DNA from: DATMNI01 sp035570275
GTDB taxonomy: Bacteria > Acidobacteriota > Terriglobia > Bryobacterales > Bryobacteraceae
Length of the DNA: 17,685 bases
NCBI GenBank assembly: GCA_035570275.1
Contig: DATMNI010000276.1
Location: 1 to 17,685, forward strand
Direction of reading: 5' to 3'
Shown here: positions 1 to 7,898 of the stretch, one piece after another
How positions within the stretch are numbered: the first letter of the stretch is position 1
Layout: the number at the start of each line of letters is the position of its first letter
Notes under the pieces: generated by a model
The model's database searches: none
What the model saw: the letters and a program-made list of their open reading frames with translations, nothing else
What the model was told of the DNA's origin: nothing
Made by a program: the position numbers and the translations under genes

Positions 1-1
1 C

Positions 2-784
2 GTGCACCAGAAGTGGACGCCCTACCTGATGATGCTGACGCTCTACAATTCCATTTCCGGCCTCAACGAATTCGTGGATGAAGCCACTTACCGGCTCAAC
101 GGAAAGGTGGAACTGAACGGCACCGGCAACATCGCGCTCTCTACCATGGCGGCTTCGGGCGACATGCCCATGCCGGCGCCCATGGCGCTGGCCGGATGGT
201 TCGGCGACAAGTTCAATCGGCTGTACCTGAACAACGTCAACGTGCCCAATGTGAAGAGCGTCAACGTAACGGTCGACCTGATTCCGGACCGGCGCGTGGC
301 CGTGATCGAGAACGCCTGGGCCGCCAATACGGAGGTGCAGGCGGGCGACGACGTGCCCGTAAAGGTGTTCCTGCGGCCGTACCGCGGCGACCTCATCCAG
401 CGCGAATTCAAAGTGAAGATACCCGACGGCCTGGCCAAGGGCGACCACCGCATCCTGCTGAGCGATGCCGATACGGTGAACCGCATGCAGAGCATCGCGG
501 GGTTCGCCAACCGGTACATGGACCTGCCTGAGACGGTTTCGCTGATCAACCAGGAGCGTACCAACAACAAGCTTTACGTTTCACTGGTGCAGGCAAGCCC
601 CACGGTATATTACGACGATAAGACGCTGCCGAGTCTGCCTTCCTCGGTGTTGAACGTGATGCAGGCGGGGCGCGCCCTCAACCGCGGATTGATCACTTCT
701 CCGGAAACGGCATCGCAGCAGATGGCTTTGCCCTTCGACTACCTGGTCACGGGGAGCTATTCACTGCGGATTCACTTGAAGTAA
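2..784 (+). CDS. SpoIVB-type S55-like protein, C-terminal part (5' end outside window)
   Basis: The reading frame is open from the first bases, so the GTG at position 2 is probably internal and the true start lies upstream. The visible 260 residues resemble the C-terminal half of the long acidobacterial proteins annotated as SpoIVB peptidase S55. They show a stretch resembling the family's conserved membrane-distal region, a beta-rich segment near residues 85-150 (VPVKVFLRPYRGDLIQREFK), and an end rich in alternating hydrophobic residues (YLVTGSYSLRIHLK). The protease core with the catalytic Ser/His is not in the window, so activity cannot be judged. Such proteins usually carry a signal peptide and act outside the cytoplasm. 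The next gene is a secreted propeller protein in the same direction, 110 bp downstream across an inverted repeat. The family call rests on remembered similarity; a generic secreted beta-sandwich protein is the alternative. Confidence 0.6.
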   Translation: MHQKWTPYLMMLTLYNSISGLNEFVDEATYRLNGKVELNGTGNIALSTMAASGDMPMPAPMALAGWFGDKFNRLYLNNVNVPNVKSVNVTVDLIPDRRVAVIENAWAANTEVQAGDDVPVKVFLRPYRGDLIQREFKVKIPDGLAKGDHRILLSDADTVNRMQSIAGFANRYMDLPETVSLINQERTNNKLYVSLVQASPTVYYDDKTLPSLPSSVLNVMQAGRALNRGLITSPETASQQMALPFDYLVTGSYSLRIHLK

Positions 785-873
785 CCGCTCCCTTGACGGT
801 CGAGCGACAAGTCGCGGCTCCGTTCGGGCACGCATTCGGGGAAGCATTCAGAGCCGCGACCGTTAGGGAGCGG
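785..873. repeat. Long inverted repeat between two co-directional genes
   Basis: The left arm has two parts, CCGCTCCCTTGACGG (785-799) and GTCGCGGCTC (811-820). The right arm (851-873) reads GAGCCGCGAC followed by CGTTAGGGAGCGG. The inner 10 bp pair perfectly (811-820 with 851-860). The outer 14-15 bp pair with one substitution and one extra base. The arms begin one base after the TAA of the upstream gene and end 21 bp before the next ATG. No T-tract follows, so it is not a classical intrinsic terminator. It could end or attenuate the upstream transcript, or be a REP-like element. Similar sequences seem to recur between genes in Solibacter-type genomes, but that is memory and was not tested. 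Confidence 0.75.
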
Positions 874-894
874 TGGGGACGGCTGAAATTCCAA

Positions 895-3114
895 ATGAGA
901 AACTTCTTGAGTTTTTGTAGTGTGGCCCTTCTGGCGTGCCCGCTGTTTGCCGGCCAGACGCGGACCTGGTCGCAGAGCGAATATTCGGATTTCGAGAAGG
1001 GCATCGTCAAGAACCTCTCGTTGCGCAGCGATGGGCCGATCAGCCTGGCGCCCCGGTTGCGCGAGTTGTTCGATACCGCCTCGCCGTTTCTGTGGGCGCT
1101 GGCGCAGGATTCCAAGGGCAACTTGTACGCCGGCGGCGGCACTAACGCCAAACTGTATCGCATTCCGTTAGATGGTAAAGGCGGGGACGGTAAAGGCGCG
1201 GAGGGCAGAGGCAAGCTCCTGACCGAAATGGACGCGCTGGAGATCCACGCCATCGCGGTGGATTCCAAGGACCGTGTGTACTTCGCCACGTCGCCCGATG
1301 GGAAGGTCTATCGGCTCTCCGGAAGCGGCAAGCCGGAAGTCTTCTACGATCCCAAAGCCAAATACATCTGGGGGCTGGCGTTCAACAGCAAAGGCGAACT
1401 GTTCGTGGCCACCGGGGATGAAGGCGAGATTCACCGCGTGGCCGCCGATGGCAAGGGCAAGCTCTTTTTCAAGTGCGATGAGGCGCACGCGCGGTCCATG
1501 GCTGTCGACTCGGCGGACAACGTGATCGTCGGCACCGACCCCGGCGGCGTGGTGTTGCGCGTTTCGCCCGCGGGCGAAGGCTTTGTGCTGTACCAGATGC
1601 CGAAAAAAGAAGTCACCGCCGTGGCGGTGGGCCCTGACGGCATGGTCTATGCGGCCGGTGTGGGAGTGAAGCAGGCCGGCCCGGTGGCACCAGCCCCAAC
1701 GGGACCCGCGCCACCGCCGCCAGCGCCGGCAATCACGCCCGGCGCGGCCGTAGTGTTAGCCCGGCCCGCGCCGCCGCCCTCCGCGTCGCTGGCGCCGAAT
1801 GGAGTCCCGGGGGGCAGCGAGGTCTATCGCATCGACCCGAACGCCGGCCCCCGCCGCATCTGGACTCACGCGCAGGACGTGGTGTACGCACTGGCCCTCG
1901 ACGCCGGCGGCCGTCTGGTGGTGGGCGCGGGTAACCGGGGCTCGGTTTACCGCATCGATTCGCCAACTGTGTACACGGCGTTGCTGACGCTGCCGGCGGC
2001 CCAGGTGACCGGGTTGCTGAGCGGGCGCGACGGCCATCTGTATGCCGTCACCGGCAACGTGGGCAAGGCCTACGAGATCGGCCCGGCCGTGGAGCACGAA
2101 GGCTCCCTTGAGAGCGACGTCTTCGATGCCGGGATGTATTCTCTCTGGGGCCGTCTGAGTTTCGAAGGCAGCCTCAACGGCGGGCAGATCGCCATCACGG
2201 CGCGCAGCGGCAACCTGGACCAGCCGCAGAAGAACTGGAGCGCCTGGTCTCCGGCGGTCACCGGCCCCACAGGCGCGCGTTTGAATTCGCCGGCGTCCCG
2301 GTTCGCGCAATGGCGAGCGGTGATTACCGCGGCCGGCGACGCCCATTCGCCGGAGCTGGATTCCGTGGATGTGGCCTACCTGCCGAAGAACGTGGAGCCG
2401 CATATCGATCAAATTGAAGCTACGCCGCCCAATTACAAATTCCCTGCGCCGGTGGCCTTCGCCGCAGCCGCGCCCCAGCAATCGCTATCGCTGCCGGTGC
2501 TCGGCAAACGAGCCCCGGGCGGCGCGGCGGGGGTTTCGGTGGATTCCGGCGTGAGCCCGGCGATGCAGTACGCCAAGGGTTACGTAGGCGGGCGCTGGCT
2601 GGCGTCCGACCCCAACGGCGACGCACTGATGTTCACCGTGGAGATTCGCGGCGCCAATGAAACCGAGTGGAAACTGCTGCGGGACAAGCTGGCGGAGCGC
2701 TACTACTCGTGGGATTCGACGGCCTTCCCGGACGGCGAGTACCGGCTGCGGATTACGGCTTCGGACGCACCCGGAAATCCGCCGGCGGAAGCACTGACGA
2801 CGCAGATGGTGAGCGACCCGTTCCTGATCGACAACACGCCGCCCAAGATCAGCGGCCTCACCGCCGCGCGCTCCGGCACAAGACTGCAGGTGAAGTGGCA
2901 CGGCGCCGATGCGCTGAATAACATTGTCAAAGCCGAGTACTCGCTGGATGGCGGCGATTGGAAAGTGGCTTCACCCGTCACCCGGCTTTCGGATTCACTG
3001 GAGTTGGATTACGACCTGACGATTGACGCCGCCCAGGGCGAGCATACCATCGCGGTGCGGGTGCAGGACGAATTCGAGAACCTGGCGGCGGATAAGGTAG
3101 TGGTGAAGAACTGA
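895..3114 (+). CDS. Secreted NHL/WD40-like beta-propeller protein with C-terminal beta-sandwich domains
   Basis: The start chosen is the ATG at 895, not the in-frame TTG at 793. It directly begins a signal peptide (MRNFLSFCSVALLACPLFAG), while the upstream frame is the inverted repeat translated. Mature residues about 60-255 hold propeller-type repeats with recurring motifs such as IAVDSKDRVYFAT, LAFNSKGELFVAT and MAVDSADNVIVGT. A Pro/Ala-rich linker follows at about 260-302. More propeller-like repeats (YALALDAGGRLVVGAGN) run to about 400. A beta-sandwich follows at about 402-500. The last 90 residues resemble a fibronectin-III/Y_Y_Y-like domain (VKWHGADALNNIVKAEYSLD). No catalytic motif is visible. 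It is probably exported and binds carbohydrate or protein partners. It may share a transcript with the S55-like gene upstream. Domain type is fairly secure; the function is unknown. Confidence 0.8.
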   Translation: MRNFLSFCSVALLACPLFAGQTRTWSQSEYSDFEKGIVKNLSLRSDGPISLAPRLRELFDTASPFLWALAQDSKGNLYAGGGTNAKLYRIPLDGKGGDGKGAEGRGKLLTEMDALEIHAIAVDSKDRVYFATSPDGKVYRLSGSGKPEVFYDPKAKYIWGLAFNSKGELFVATGDEGEIHRVAADGKGKLFFKCDEAHARSMAVDSADNVIVGTDPGGVVLRVSPAGEGFVLYQMPKKEVTAVAVGPDGMVYAAGVGVKQAGPVAPAPTGPAPPPPAPAITPGAAVVLARPAPPPSASLAPNGVPGGSEVYRIDPNAGPRRIWTHAQDVVYALALDAGGRLVVGAGNRGSVYRIDSPTVYTALLTLPAAQVTGLLSGRDGHLYAVTGNVGKAYEIGPAVEHEGSLESDVFDAGMYSLWGRLSFEGSLNGGQIAITARSGNLDQPQKNWSAWSPAVTGPTGARLNSPASRFAQWRAVITAAGDAHSPELDSVDVAYLPKNVEPHIDQIEATPPNYKFPAPVAFAAAAPQQSLSLPVLGKRAPGGAAGVSVDSGVSPAMQYAKGYVGGRWLASDPNGDALMFTVEIRGANETEWKLLRDKLAERYYSWDSTAFPDGEYRLRITASDAPGNPPAEALTTQMVSDPFLIDNTPPKISGLTAARSGTRLQVKWHGADALNNIVKAEYSLDGGDWKVASPVTRLSDSLELDYDLTIDAAQGEHTIAVRVQDEFENLAADKVVVKN

Positions 3115-3116
3115 GC

Positions 3117-3378
3117 GGGTCAGGTCGCCCTTTTCGGCCTTCACGATGGGGATTTTGTGGTTGCGGGCGTAGCCTTCCACCCACTCCCGGTATTCCAGGG
3201 TTCGCTTGGCCAGCACTTACGGAGTGATGGGATCCAAGCCGTGTACGTCACGGAAAAAATGCACGATGTGTTCGGGCCGGGTCAGCAGCGGCAGGTAGCC
3301 CTGGATGACGACGATGCGGTCGAAACAGTGATATACAAAAAACCAGGAAGCGCTCAAAAGCTTCGCAAAGGTTTCCAT
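3117..3378 (-). pseudogene. Truncated, stop-interrupted 5' fragment of a multicopy conserved hypothetical gene
   Basis: On the minus strand a perfect Shine-Dalgarno AGGAGG (3385-3390) stands 6 nt before an ATG at 3376-3378. The frame reads METFAKLLSASWFFVYHCFD at its start and includes LPLLTRPEHIVHFFRD. It meets a TAA at 3217-3219, after 53 codons. It then continues in the same frame as VLAKRTLEYREWVEGYARNH and KIPIVKAEKG, before running into the antisense of the upstream gene's 3' end near 3117-3125. I recognise this as the N-terminal part of a protein of several hundred residues that appears as a multicopy hypothetical in Acidobacteria-type genomes, where the text normally runs on through AEKG and a following RKEDY-like stretch. 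Here that is lost. The fragment therefore has a nonsense codon and a 3' deletion. The intact initiation region suggests a recent insertion or decay. The family function is unknown to me; a transposase-like role is possible. Confidence 0.7.
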
Positions 3379-3463
3379 CGGTCGCCTCCTCTGATGTTTG
3401 GCTCGCTACCAAAATCATCTGCCTGGGCGACCGGTGGAATCAACCAGGCTTGAGGTAGTCGTT

Positions 3464-3491
3464 GCGTTCTTGGCGTCTTGGCGTCTTGGCG
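3464..3491 (+). repeat. Left array of 8-bp motif (CTTGGCGT-type) flanking the GxxExxY gene
   Basis: The stretch contains three tandem copies of TCTTGGCG in a row (GCGTTCTTGGCG, then TCTTGGCG twice), ending 26 bp before the probable GTG start of the GxxExxY gene. The reverse complement, CGCCAAGA repeated, matches the array at the other end of that gene. Such motif arrays beside GxxExxY genes are something I recall from other genomes. Confidence 0.75.
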
Positions 3492-3517
3492 AGAAACTAT
3501 TAGTTAGAAGGCTGCCT

Positions 3518-3940
3518 GTGACCGAGAATGCCATTGCGAAGGAGATTGTCGACGCCGCTTTCCGCATTCACACGACGCTTGGTCCGGGCTTGCTGGAATC
3601 CGTTTATCAAACCGTCTTGGCGTATGAACTCGGCCGGCGGGGTCTCCGCGCAGTGAGCCAGCAAGCGATTCCGGTGATCTACGACGGCATCCGCATCGAC
3701 ACCGGATTCCGGGCCGATCTGGTGGTCGAAGACAAGGTCATCGTGGAAATCAAATCCGTCGAACTGCTGGCTCCGGTTCACCAGAAGCAGCTTCTGACCT
3801 ATCTTCGACTCGCCGACAAGCGTCTTGGCTTGCTGATCAACTTCCACGTGGCGCTGATCAAAGACGGCATCACGCGAATTGTCAACGGTCCCAAAAAAGA
3901 CGATTCTCACGCCAAGTCGCCAAGTCGCAAAGACGCGTAG
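3518..3940 (+). CDS. GxxExxY protein (PDDEXK-like, TIGR04256/PF13366-type)
   Basis: The frame is open from 3398, but the family normally starts close to the ENAIAKEIVDAAF motif, so the GTG at 3518 is chosen. It has AGAAGG nine bases upstream and gives 140 residues, close to the usual family length. The defining motif is visible as GLLESVY (G24, E27, Y30). Asp67 and the EIK at 77-79 fit a PDDEXK-type nuclease core. The C-terminal tail (SHAKSPSRKDA) is encoded by the flanking repeat and is probably not part of the ancestral fold. The family is widespread, sporadic and of unknown function; nuclease activity is suggested by the fold only. The upstream 40 codons back to 3398 show no family signature. 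The gene is enclosed by inverted motif arrays and sits next to a pseudogene, which suggests acquisition by transfer. Confidence 0.85.
   Translation: MTENAIAKEIVDAAFRIHTTLGPGLLESVYQTVLAYELGRRGLRAVSQQAIPVIYDGIRIDTGFRADLVVEDKVIVEIKSVELLAPVHQKQLLTYLRLADKRLGLLINFHVALIKDGITRIVNGPKKDDSHAKSPSRKDA
3910..3936 (+). repeat. Right array of 8-bp motif, inverted relative to the left array
   Basis: The sequence is CGCCAAGT, CGCCAAGT, CGCAAAG, ACGC: three degenerate copies of the complement of the left array. It overlaps the last codons of the GxxExxY gene and so encodes its tail. Together the two arrays form imperfect terminal inverted repeats about 470 bp apart. Confidence 0.7.
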
Positions 3941-3999
3941 GGATATCCCGTCACCCTCTCCATGGGATTTCAAGAGCGCAGCCCTTGGCTATTCGTAGC

Positions 4000-4052
4000 T
4001 TAGGGGAAGTTAAATAGTAAGTTGGACATTTGAGCCAGGCGCACAAGAAAAA
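4000..4052 (+). repeat. Dispersed 53-bp repeat, copy A
   Basis: This segment, centred on TAAGTTGGACA, matches 9467-9519 at 43 of 53 positions by hand alignment, without gaps. All ten differences are transitions. It lies in the convergent gap between the GxxExxY gene and the VOC gene. It may be a remnant end of a mobile element or a conserved intergenic element. The remaining 3941-4189 sequence holds no gene I can support. Confidence 0.7.
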
Positions 4053-4189
4053 GATTCCCGCAAAGCCGGTAGAGTGGATGCAGCCCTTGCGGCTTGGCGT
4101 GAAATCTTGCCTTTTTGACCCCACGCTCCAAGCCGATTCCCCCTACGTTAAACGCCGATCGTCCAGCTTATTGCTTGACTCCGCCTTAC

Positions 4190-5200
4190 TTAATAGCTGT
4201 GGACCAGTTCCACGCTGATCCCGCCGGCCCAGTCCGTGTCCATATAGGCATACTGCCCCGACCCCGGTTTTCCAACATCCCCCCAAGTTCCGGACTGGTG
4301 AACGTGGTAGCCCAATTCTTCATAGGCCGCGACCGACTTCGCCAGGTCCTCGACCGGCATCCCGATATGCTGGATCCCTTCGCGATGGTGTTTGTTCAGG
4401 AAGTCCGCATAGATATTCGCCGGGCTCGGTGGCGGAGAGATCCACTCATAGCGGAACTGGGTGTGGTCCTGATAGCCGACCTCAAACGCCAGCGAAAGCG
4501 GCTTGTCTTTGTACCGGGAGTCCGCCCGCGGCGCTGCATGCTGCATCGCGAACGCCGCCCACCCCAGCCTCTCCCAGTAAGCCGACACGGCTGCCGCATC
4601 CCACACCACCGGGCTGAAATGGGACACCACAGCCGGCCCCGCCGCCGGCATTCCTCCCGGCCCGTACACCAACCCCAGCGCAAACTTCCCCTCCGGCTCC
4701 GTATCGAAGTAGGTGTAGGTCACGGGGACCTGGCCGCGCTGCATCGTCACCTGCTGCAACACGCCCACCCCTTTCCCCTGCATCCGCAGAATTTCCTGTT
4801 GCAAAGCCCGCCGGCTCGGAACCTCATGCACAATCGAGAGGATCCCGTCGCCATGCCTGGCCAGGAAGCTGGTATAGGCATTGGCCTGCCCCTCGGCCGG
4901 CTGGATCATATCTACGGTCAGATTGCCCAGATGGCCGGTAATCTGCCACGCATAGATGGTGACCGGTTTGCCACGGAACTGGCCCACCAGTTGGATATTG
5001 GGATACTCCTGGATATCGGACAGCCCCAGTGCGGCCCACGCCAGCCTGACCTTGTCGATGTTCCCCACCACCCATGTCACCCGGTTGACCGTCTTGTAGT
5101 AACCAGGTAACTGGGCACCAGGCAACGGGGCACCAGGCAACTGGGCCAGGCACGTCCCCACCACCGAAAACACGACAACGAGACAACGTATGAGCCTCAA
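4190..5200 (-). CDS. Secreted two-domain VOC (glyoxalase/bleomycin-resistance fold) protein
   Basis: The chosen start is a TTG at 5198-5200. It has GGAG (complement of 5207-5210) six bases upstream and begins a signal peptide reading RLIRCLVVVFSVVGTCLAQ. The longer frame to 5269 adds no hydrophobic signal at its start. The protein is 336 residues. A proline-glycine stretch at the cleavage region (LPGAPLPGAQLPG) is followed by two VOC-like halves. The first begins near YYKTVNRVTWVVGNIDKVRL; the second runs from VVSHFSPVVWDAAAVSAYWE to the end and includes HREGIQHIGMPVEDLAKSV and a terminal ISVELVHSY. His in QHIGM and Glu in SVELVHSY are plausible metal ligands. VOC proteins catalyse varied metal-dependent reactions on vicinal oxygen compounds; substrate and activity are unknown here. 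An exported VOC protein is less common than a cytoplasmic one. It is divergent from the cytochrome operon across a 164-bp gap. Confidence 0.8.
   Translation of the reverse strand: MRLIRCLVVVFSVVGTCLAQLPGAPLPGAQLPGYYKTVNRVTWVVGNIDKVRLAWAALGLSDIQEYPNIQLVGQFRGKPVTIYAWQITGHLGNLTVDMIQPAEGQANAYTSFLARHGDGILSIVHEVPSRRALQQEILRMQGKGVGVLQQVTMQRGQVPVTYTYFDTEPEGKFALGLVYGPGGMPAAGPAVVSHFSPVVWDAAAVSAYWERLGWAAFAMQHAAPRADSRYKDKPLSLAFEVGYQDHTQFRYEWISPPPSPANIYADFLNKHHREGIQHIGMPVEDLAKSVAAYEELGYHVHQSGTWGDVGKPGSGQYAYMDTDWAGGISVELVHSY
5103..5147 (-). repeat. Three tandem 15-bp units in the VOC gene
   Basis: Three in-frame units (CCAGGTAACTGGGCA, CCAGGCAACGGGGCA and CCAGGCAACTGGGCC on the plus strand) encode the LPGA/LPGAP/LPGAQ stretch right after the signal peptide. 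The copy number is a multiple of three bases, so expansion or loss changes linker length without shifting the frame. Confidence 0.8.
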
Positions 5201-5364
5201 CAGAATCTCCAAAGTAAAGATTACACCGCGGCAGGAGTCGACACGTAGTGGAGCAGGCCGGGACGCCAATCAGCGGCGGTCGCGGCTCGGCCGGAAGTAC
5301 CCACACTCCTGAAACCCCAACTGACCGTAAAGTCTTCGCTGAGTGTGCTAAAACAGGAGAACGT
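5201..5364. promoter_or_regulatory. Divergent intergenic region with RBS AGGAGA (5355-5360)
   Basis: This gap lies between the minus-strand VOC gene and the plus-strand cytochrome gene, so it must carry both promoters. The ribosome binding site AGGAGA at 5355-5360 is four bases before the ATG at 5365 and decides that start over an upstream in-frame ATG at 5248. No convincing -35/-10 pair could be fixed by eye. Confidence 0.5.
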
Positions 5365-6717
5365 ATGGAGCGTGCGACGTTTGTTCTGGTGATCGGAATC
5401 AGCGCGGCATTCGGCCTGCCGGCGCAGACGAACGTGACCTTCGCCAAGGATGTCGCGCCGATCCTGCAGCTCCACTGTCAGACCTGCCATCGGCCCGGCG
5501 AAGCGGCTCCGTTCGCGCTGCTCACCTATGAACAGGCGCATCCGTGGGCGAAGGCAATCAAATCCGCGGTGCTGCAGAAGAAGATGCCGCCGTGGTTCGC
5601 CGATCCGCAGTTCGGAAAGTTTTCGAATGACGCCGCGTTGTCCCAAAAGGACGTCGACACGCTGGTGGCTTGGGTAGACGCCGGCGCTCCCTCGGGCGAC
5701 CCCATGGACATGCCCGCGCCCAGGCAATTCGTGGAGGGTTGGACGATTCCCAAGCCGGACATCGTCTTCCAACTGCCCAAGCCCTTCCCCGTTCCGGCGA
5801 CCGGAGTGATGGAGTATCAGTACGTGATTATCCCCACCGGCTTCACGGCGGACACATGGGTACAGCATGTACAGGCCGCGCCGACCAACCACAGCGTGGT
5901 CCATCACATTGTGGCTTACGTGCGCGTCCCCGGTTCCAACTACTTCAAGGACATGCCGAAGAACGAGTTCTTCGAGGCGCCCCCGGCCAGGAAGGATGGC
6001 ACCGCGCCAAAGAACGCCGCGCCGAAGGACGACGTGCCGAACGACTGGCTCACAGGTTACGCGCCCGGCCAGCCGCCCGACATGTTCAAGCCAGGCCAGG
6101 CGAAGCTGATTCCGGCCGGCTCGGACATCGTGATCGAGATCCACTACATGCCGGAGGGCAAGGCCACGACGGACCAGTCGCGGCTGGGCCTGGTGCTCGC
6201 CAAGGAGCCGCCCACCGAGCGCGCCATGACGCTCTCGGCCGGCAATTCGTCGTTCCAGATTCCGCCCGGCGACCCGAACTTCCGCGTGGATGCATCCTAC
6301 ACGATGCCGGAGGACGTGACGCTGCTCGGCCTGCATCCGCACATGCACATGCGCGGTAAATCCGCGCAGTACCGGATCGTCTTCGCCGACGGAAAGACGG
6401 ATACCCTGCTGAACGTGCCGCACTACAACTGGCACTGGCAGCTCTGGTACGACCTGACCGAACCTATCAAGCTGCCCAAGGGCACGAAGCTCGAGTGCAC
6501 CGAGCGCTTCGACAACTCGAAGAACAATCCGGAGAACCCGGACCCCACCAAGACGGTGATTTGGGGCCAGCAGAGCTACGACGAGATGGTGGTTTGCATG
6601 TTCAACGTGACCTTCAACGCCAGCATCACAACCAGGCAGATGCTGGCGCCGGCCCGGCTGAAACCGGCACCTGGAGAGGCGAAGCCGGCGGTGACGGGCG
6701 ACGCTCAGAAGCAATGA
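5365..6717 (+). CDS. Cytochrome c-domain / copper type II monooxygenase-like secreted protein
   Basis: The 450-residue protein starts at the ATG behind AGGAGA and has a short signal region ending near LPAQ. The N-terminal domain is a c-type cytochrome: CQTCH at residues 38-42 binds heme, and MPPW about 40 residues later fits the axial Met region. The rest resembles the copper type II, ascorbate-dependent monooxygenase family (PHM/DBM-like). His-rich sites appear as NHSVVHHIV near residue 175, IEIHYMPEG near 258 and HPHMHMRG near 323-330, in the order expected for copper ligands. A heme domain fused to such a module would let electrons reach a copper site in the periplasm. The substrate is unknown. 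It heads an operon whose next gene overlaps its stop codon by ATGA. Similar proteins are frequent in Solibacter-type genomes. Confidence 0.8.
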   Translation: MERATFVLVIGISAAFGLPAQTNVTFAKDVAPILQLHCQTCHRPGEAAPFALLTYEQAHPWAKAIKSAVLQKKMPPWFADPQFGKFSNDAALSQKDVDTLVAWVDAGAPSGDPMDMPAPRQFVEGWTIPKPDIVFQLPKPFPVPATGVMEYQYVIIPTGFTADTWVQHVQAAPTNHSVVHHIVAYVRVPGSNYFKDMPKNEFFEAPPARKDGTAPKNAAPKDDVPNDWLTGYAPGQPPDMFKPGQAKLIPAGSDIVIEIHYMPEGKATTDQSRLGLVLAKEPPTERAMTLSAGNSSFQIPPGDPNFRVDASYTMPEDVTLLGLHPHMHMRGKSAQYRIVFADGKTDTLLNVPHYNWHWQLWYDLTEPIKLPKGTKLECTERFDNSKNNPENPDPTKTVIWGQQSYDEMVVCMFNVTFNASITTRQMLAPARLKPAPGEAKPAVTGDAQKQ

Positions 6718-7790
6718 TCAAGCCAAAGATGGCTGCTCTCGCAGTCTGCACTTGCATGCTGTCGCAAGCGCAAACCGTCTCGCAGAACATCGGCACCGGG
6801 CAGCAGCCCATGGCAGTCGCGGTCAACGAGACTACAAACAGGGCCTACATCGTCAACCACAGCAGTAATTCCATCGCCGTCGTTGACGGAAGGACGCGCA
6901 CCGCCATCGCGACCATCCAGACCGGCGCGGGGCCGGAAAGCATCGCCGTCAACCCGCTCACCAACAGGGTGTACGTGGTCAATTCCGGCGAGAATTCGGT
7001 AACCGTGATCGATGGCGCCACCGGCACGGTTGTCGCCACGGCGCGCACCGGCAGCAACTGCAACTCGGTCGCGGTGAATCCCACGACGAACAAGATTTAC
7101 GTGGCCAACAACTTCGGCCACAGCGTCACGGTCATCGACGGCGCCACCAACGCAGCCACCACGGTGCGGGTAGGCCAGGGCCCGCGCGCCATTGCGGTGA
7201 ACCCCGTCACCAACAAGATCTACACGGCGAACTACGGCAGCAGGGACGCGACCGAGATCGACGGCGCCACCAATGCCGTCACCTCCGTGCCCACCGGCAA
7301 GCATCCCTGGGCCCTCGCGGTCGACAGCCGCGCCAACAAGACCTACGTGGTCAACGAGGACAGCGCCAGCGTCTCCATCCTCGACGGCGCCACGGGCGCG
7401 ACGAAGAATGTCACGGTCGGCGACACCCCCTTCGCGGTGGCAGTCAATCCTACGACGAACAAGGCCTACGTCCTCACCTACCTCGGGAGCACGATGGCGG
7501 TGATCGACGGCGCCGCCGGCACGTTGACGAAGACGTTGCCCCTGGCCACGCATCCCTCGGCGATCGCGGTCAACCCAAAGACCAACCAGATCTACATCGC
7601 CAATCAGAACACCGCGAGTGTGCTGGTGCTCGATGGCAAGACCAACGCCATCACCGCGACCGTGAAGGCCGGCGCCATCCCCTACGCGATGGCCGTGGAT
7701 GCGGCCGCCAACCAGGTTTACGTGGCCAACTTTAGCAGCGACAATGCAACGGTGATCCATGCTGTGATCCATGGTCCAGCCTCGCACTGA
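6714..7790 (+). CDS. Secreted YVTN-repeat beta-propeller protein
   Basis: The ATG at 6714 overlaps the previous TGA (ATGA), so translation is probably coupled. A short signal peptide (MIKPKMAALAVCTCMLSQAQ) is followed by about eight repeats of 41-42 residues. Each carries the pattern IAVNPxTNKxYVAN followed by VTVIDGAT and a short TVxV strand; the last is truncated. This is the YVTN/NHL-type propeller found in exported surface-layer-like and lactonase-like proteins. Seven or eight blades are possible. No catalytic residues stand out, so a binding or scaffold role beside the cytochrome-copper protein is the safest reading. DNA repetition between blades is strong enough to make recombination within the gene plausible. 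It is about 108 bp upstream of the first ThuA gene. Confidence 0.85.
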   Translation: MIKPKMAALAVCTCMLSQAQTVSQNIGTGQQPMAVAVNETTNRAYIVNHSSNSIAVVDGRTRTAIATIQTGAGPESIAVNPLTNRVYVVNSGENSVTVIDGATGTVVATARTGSNCNSVAVNPTTNKIYVANNFGHSVTVIDGATNAATTVRVGQGPRAIAVNPVTNKIYTANYGSRDATEIDGATNAVTSVPTGKHPWALAVDSRANKTYVVNEDSASVSILDGATGATKNVTVGDTPFAVAVNPTTNKAYVLTYLGSTMAVIDGAAGTLTKTLPLATHPSAIAVNPKTNQIYIANQNTASVLVLDGKTNAITATVKAGAIPYAMAVDAAANQVYVANFSSDNATVIHAVIHGPASH

Positions 7791-7851
7791 CGCCTGGTGC
7801 ACGAAGCCGCCGGCTGCGGCTGCCGATTGAGGTAGACCCCCATGACGAGAC

Positions 7852-7895
7852 AGATCGACGAGATAGATCGACGAGGTAGATCGACGAGGTAGATC
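7852..7895 (+). repeat. 13-bp tandem repeat at the ribosome binding site of the first ThuA gene
   Basis: Three copies of AGATCGACGAGRT plus a partial fourth fill the leader. The last copies contribute GAGGT about nine bases before the ATG at 7899, so each unit carries a Shine-Dalgarno-like core. An upstream ATG at 7842 is preceded by a similar GAGGTAGACC leader and opens a 16-codon ORF that ends at TAG 7890-7892, in frame with the ThuA start. This looks like a partial duplication of the gene's initiation region. Confidence 0.8.
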
Positions 7896-7898
7896 CAC

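Noticed and set aside
4030..4218. 62-codon plus-strand frame in the gap after the GxxExxY gene
   Set aside because: Begins inside the 53-bp repeat, has no ribosome site and overlaps the end of the VOC gene.
4115..5110. 331-codon plus-strand frame
   Set aside because: Antisense of the VOC gene, which has a signal peptide and two recognisable halves.
5221..6714. 497-codon minus-strand frame
   Set aside because: Shadow of the cytochrome/copper protein gene, whose CQTCH and HPHMHMRG motifs show the true strand.
7852..7895. Possible CRISPR-like array
   Set aside because: Units are contiguous 13-mers with no spacers.
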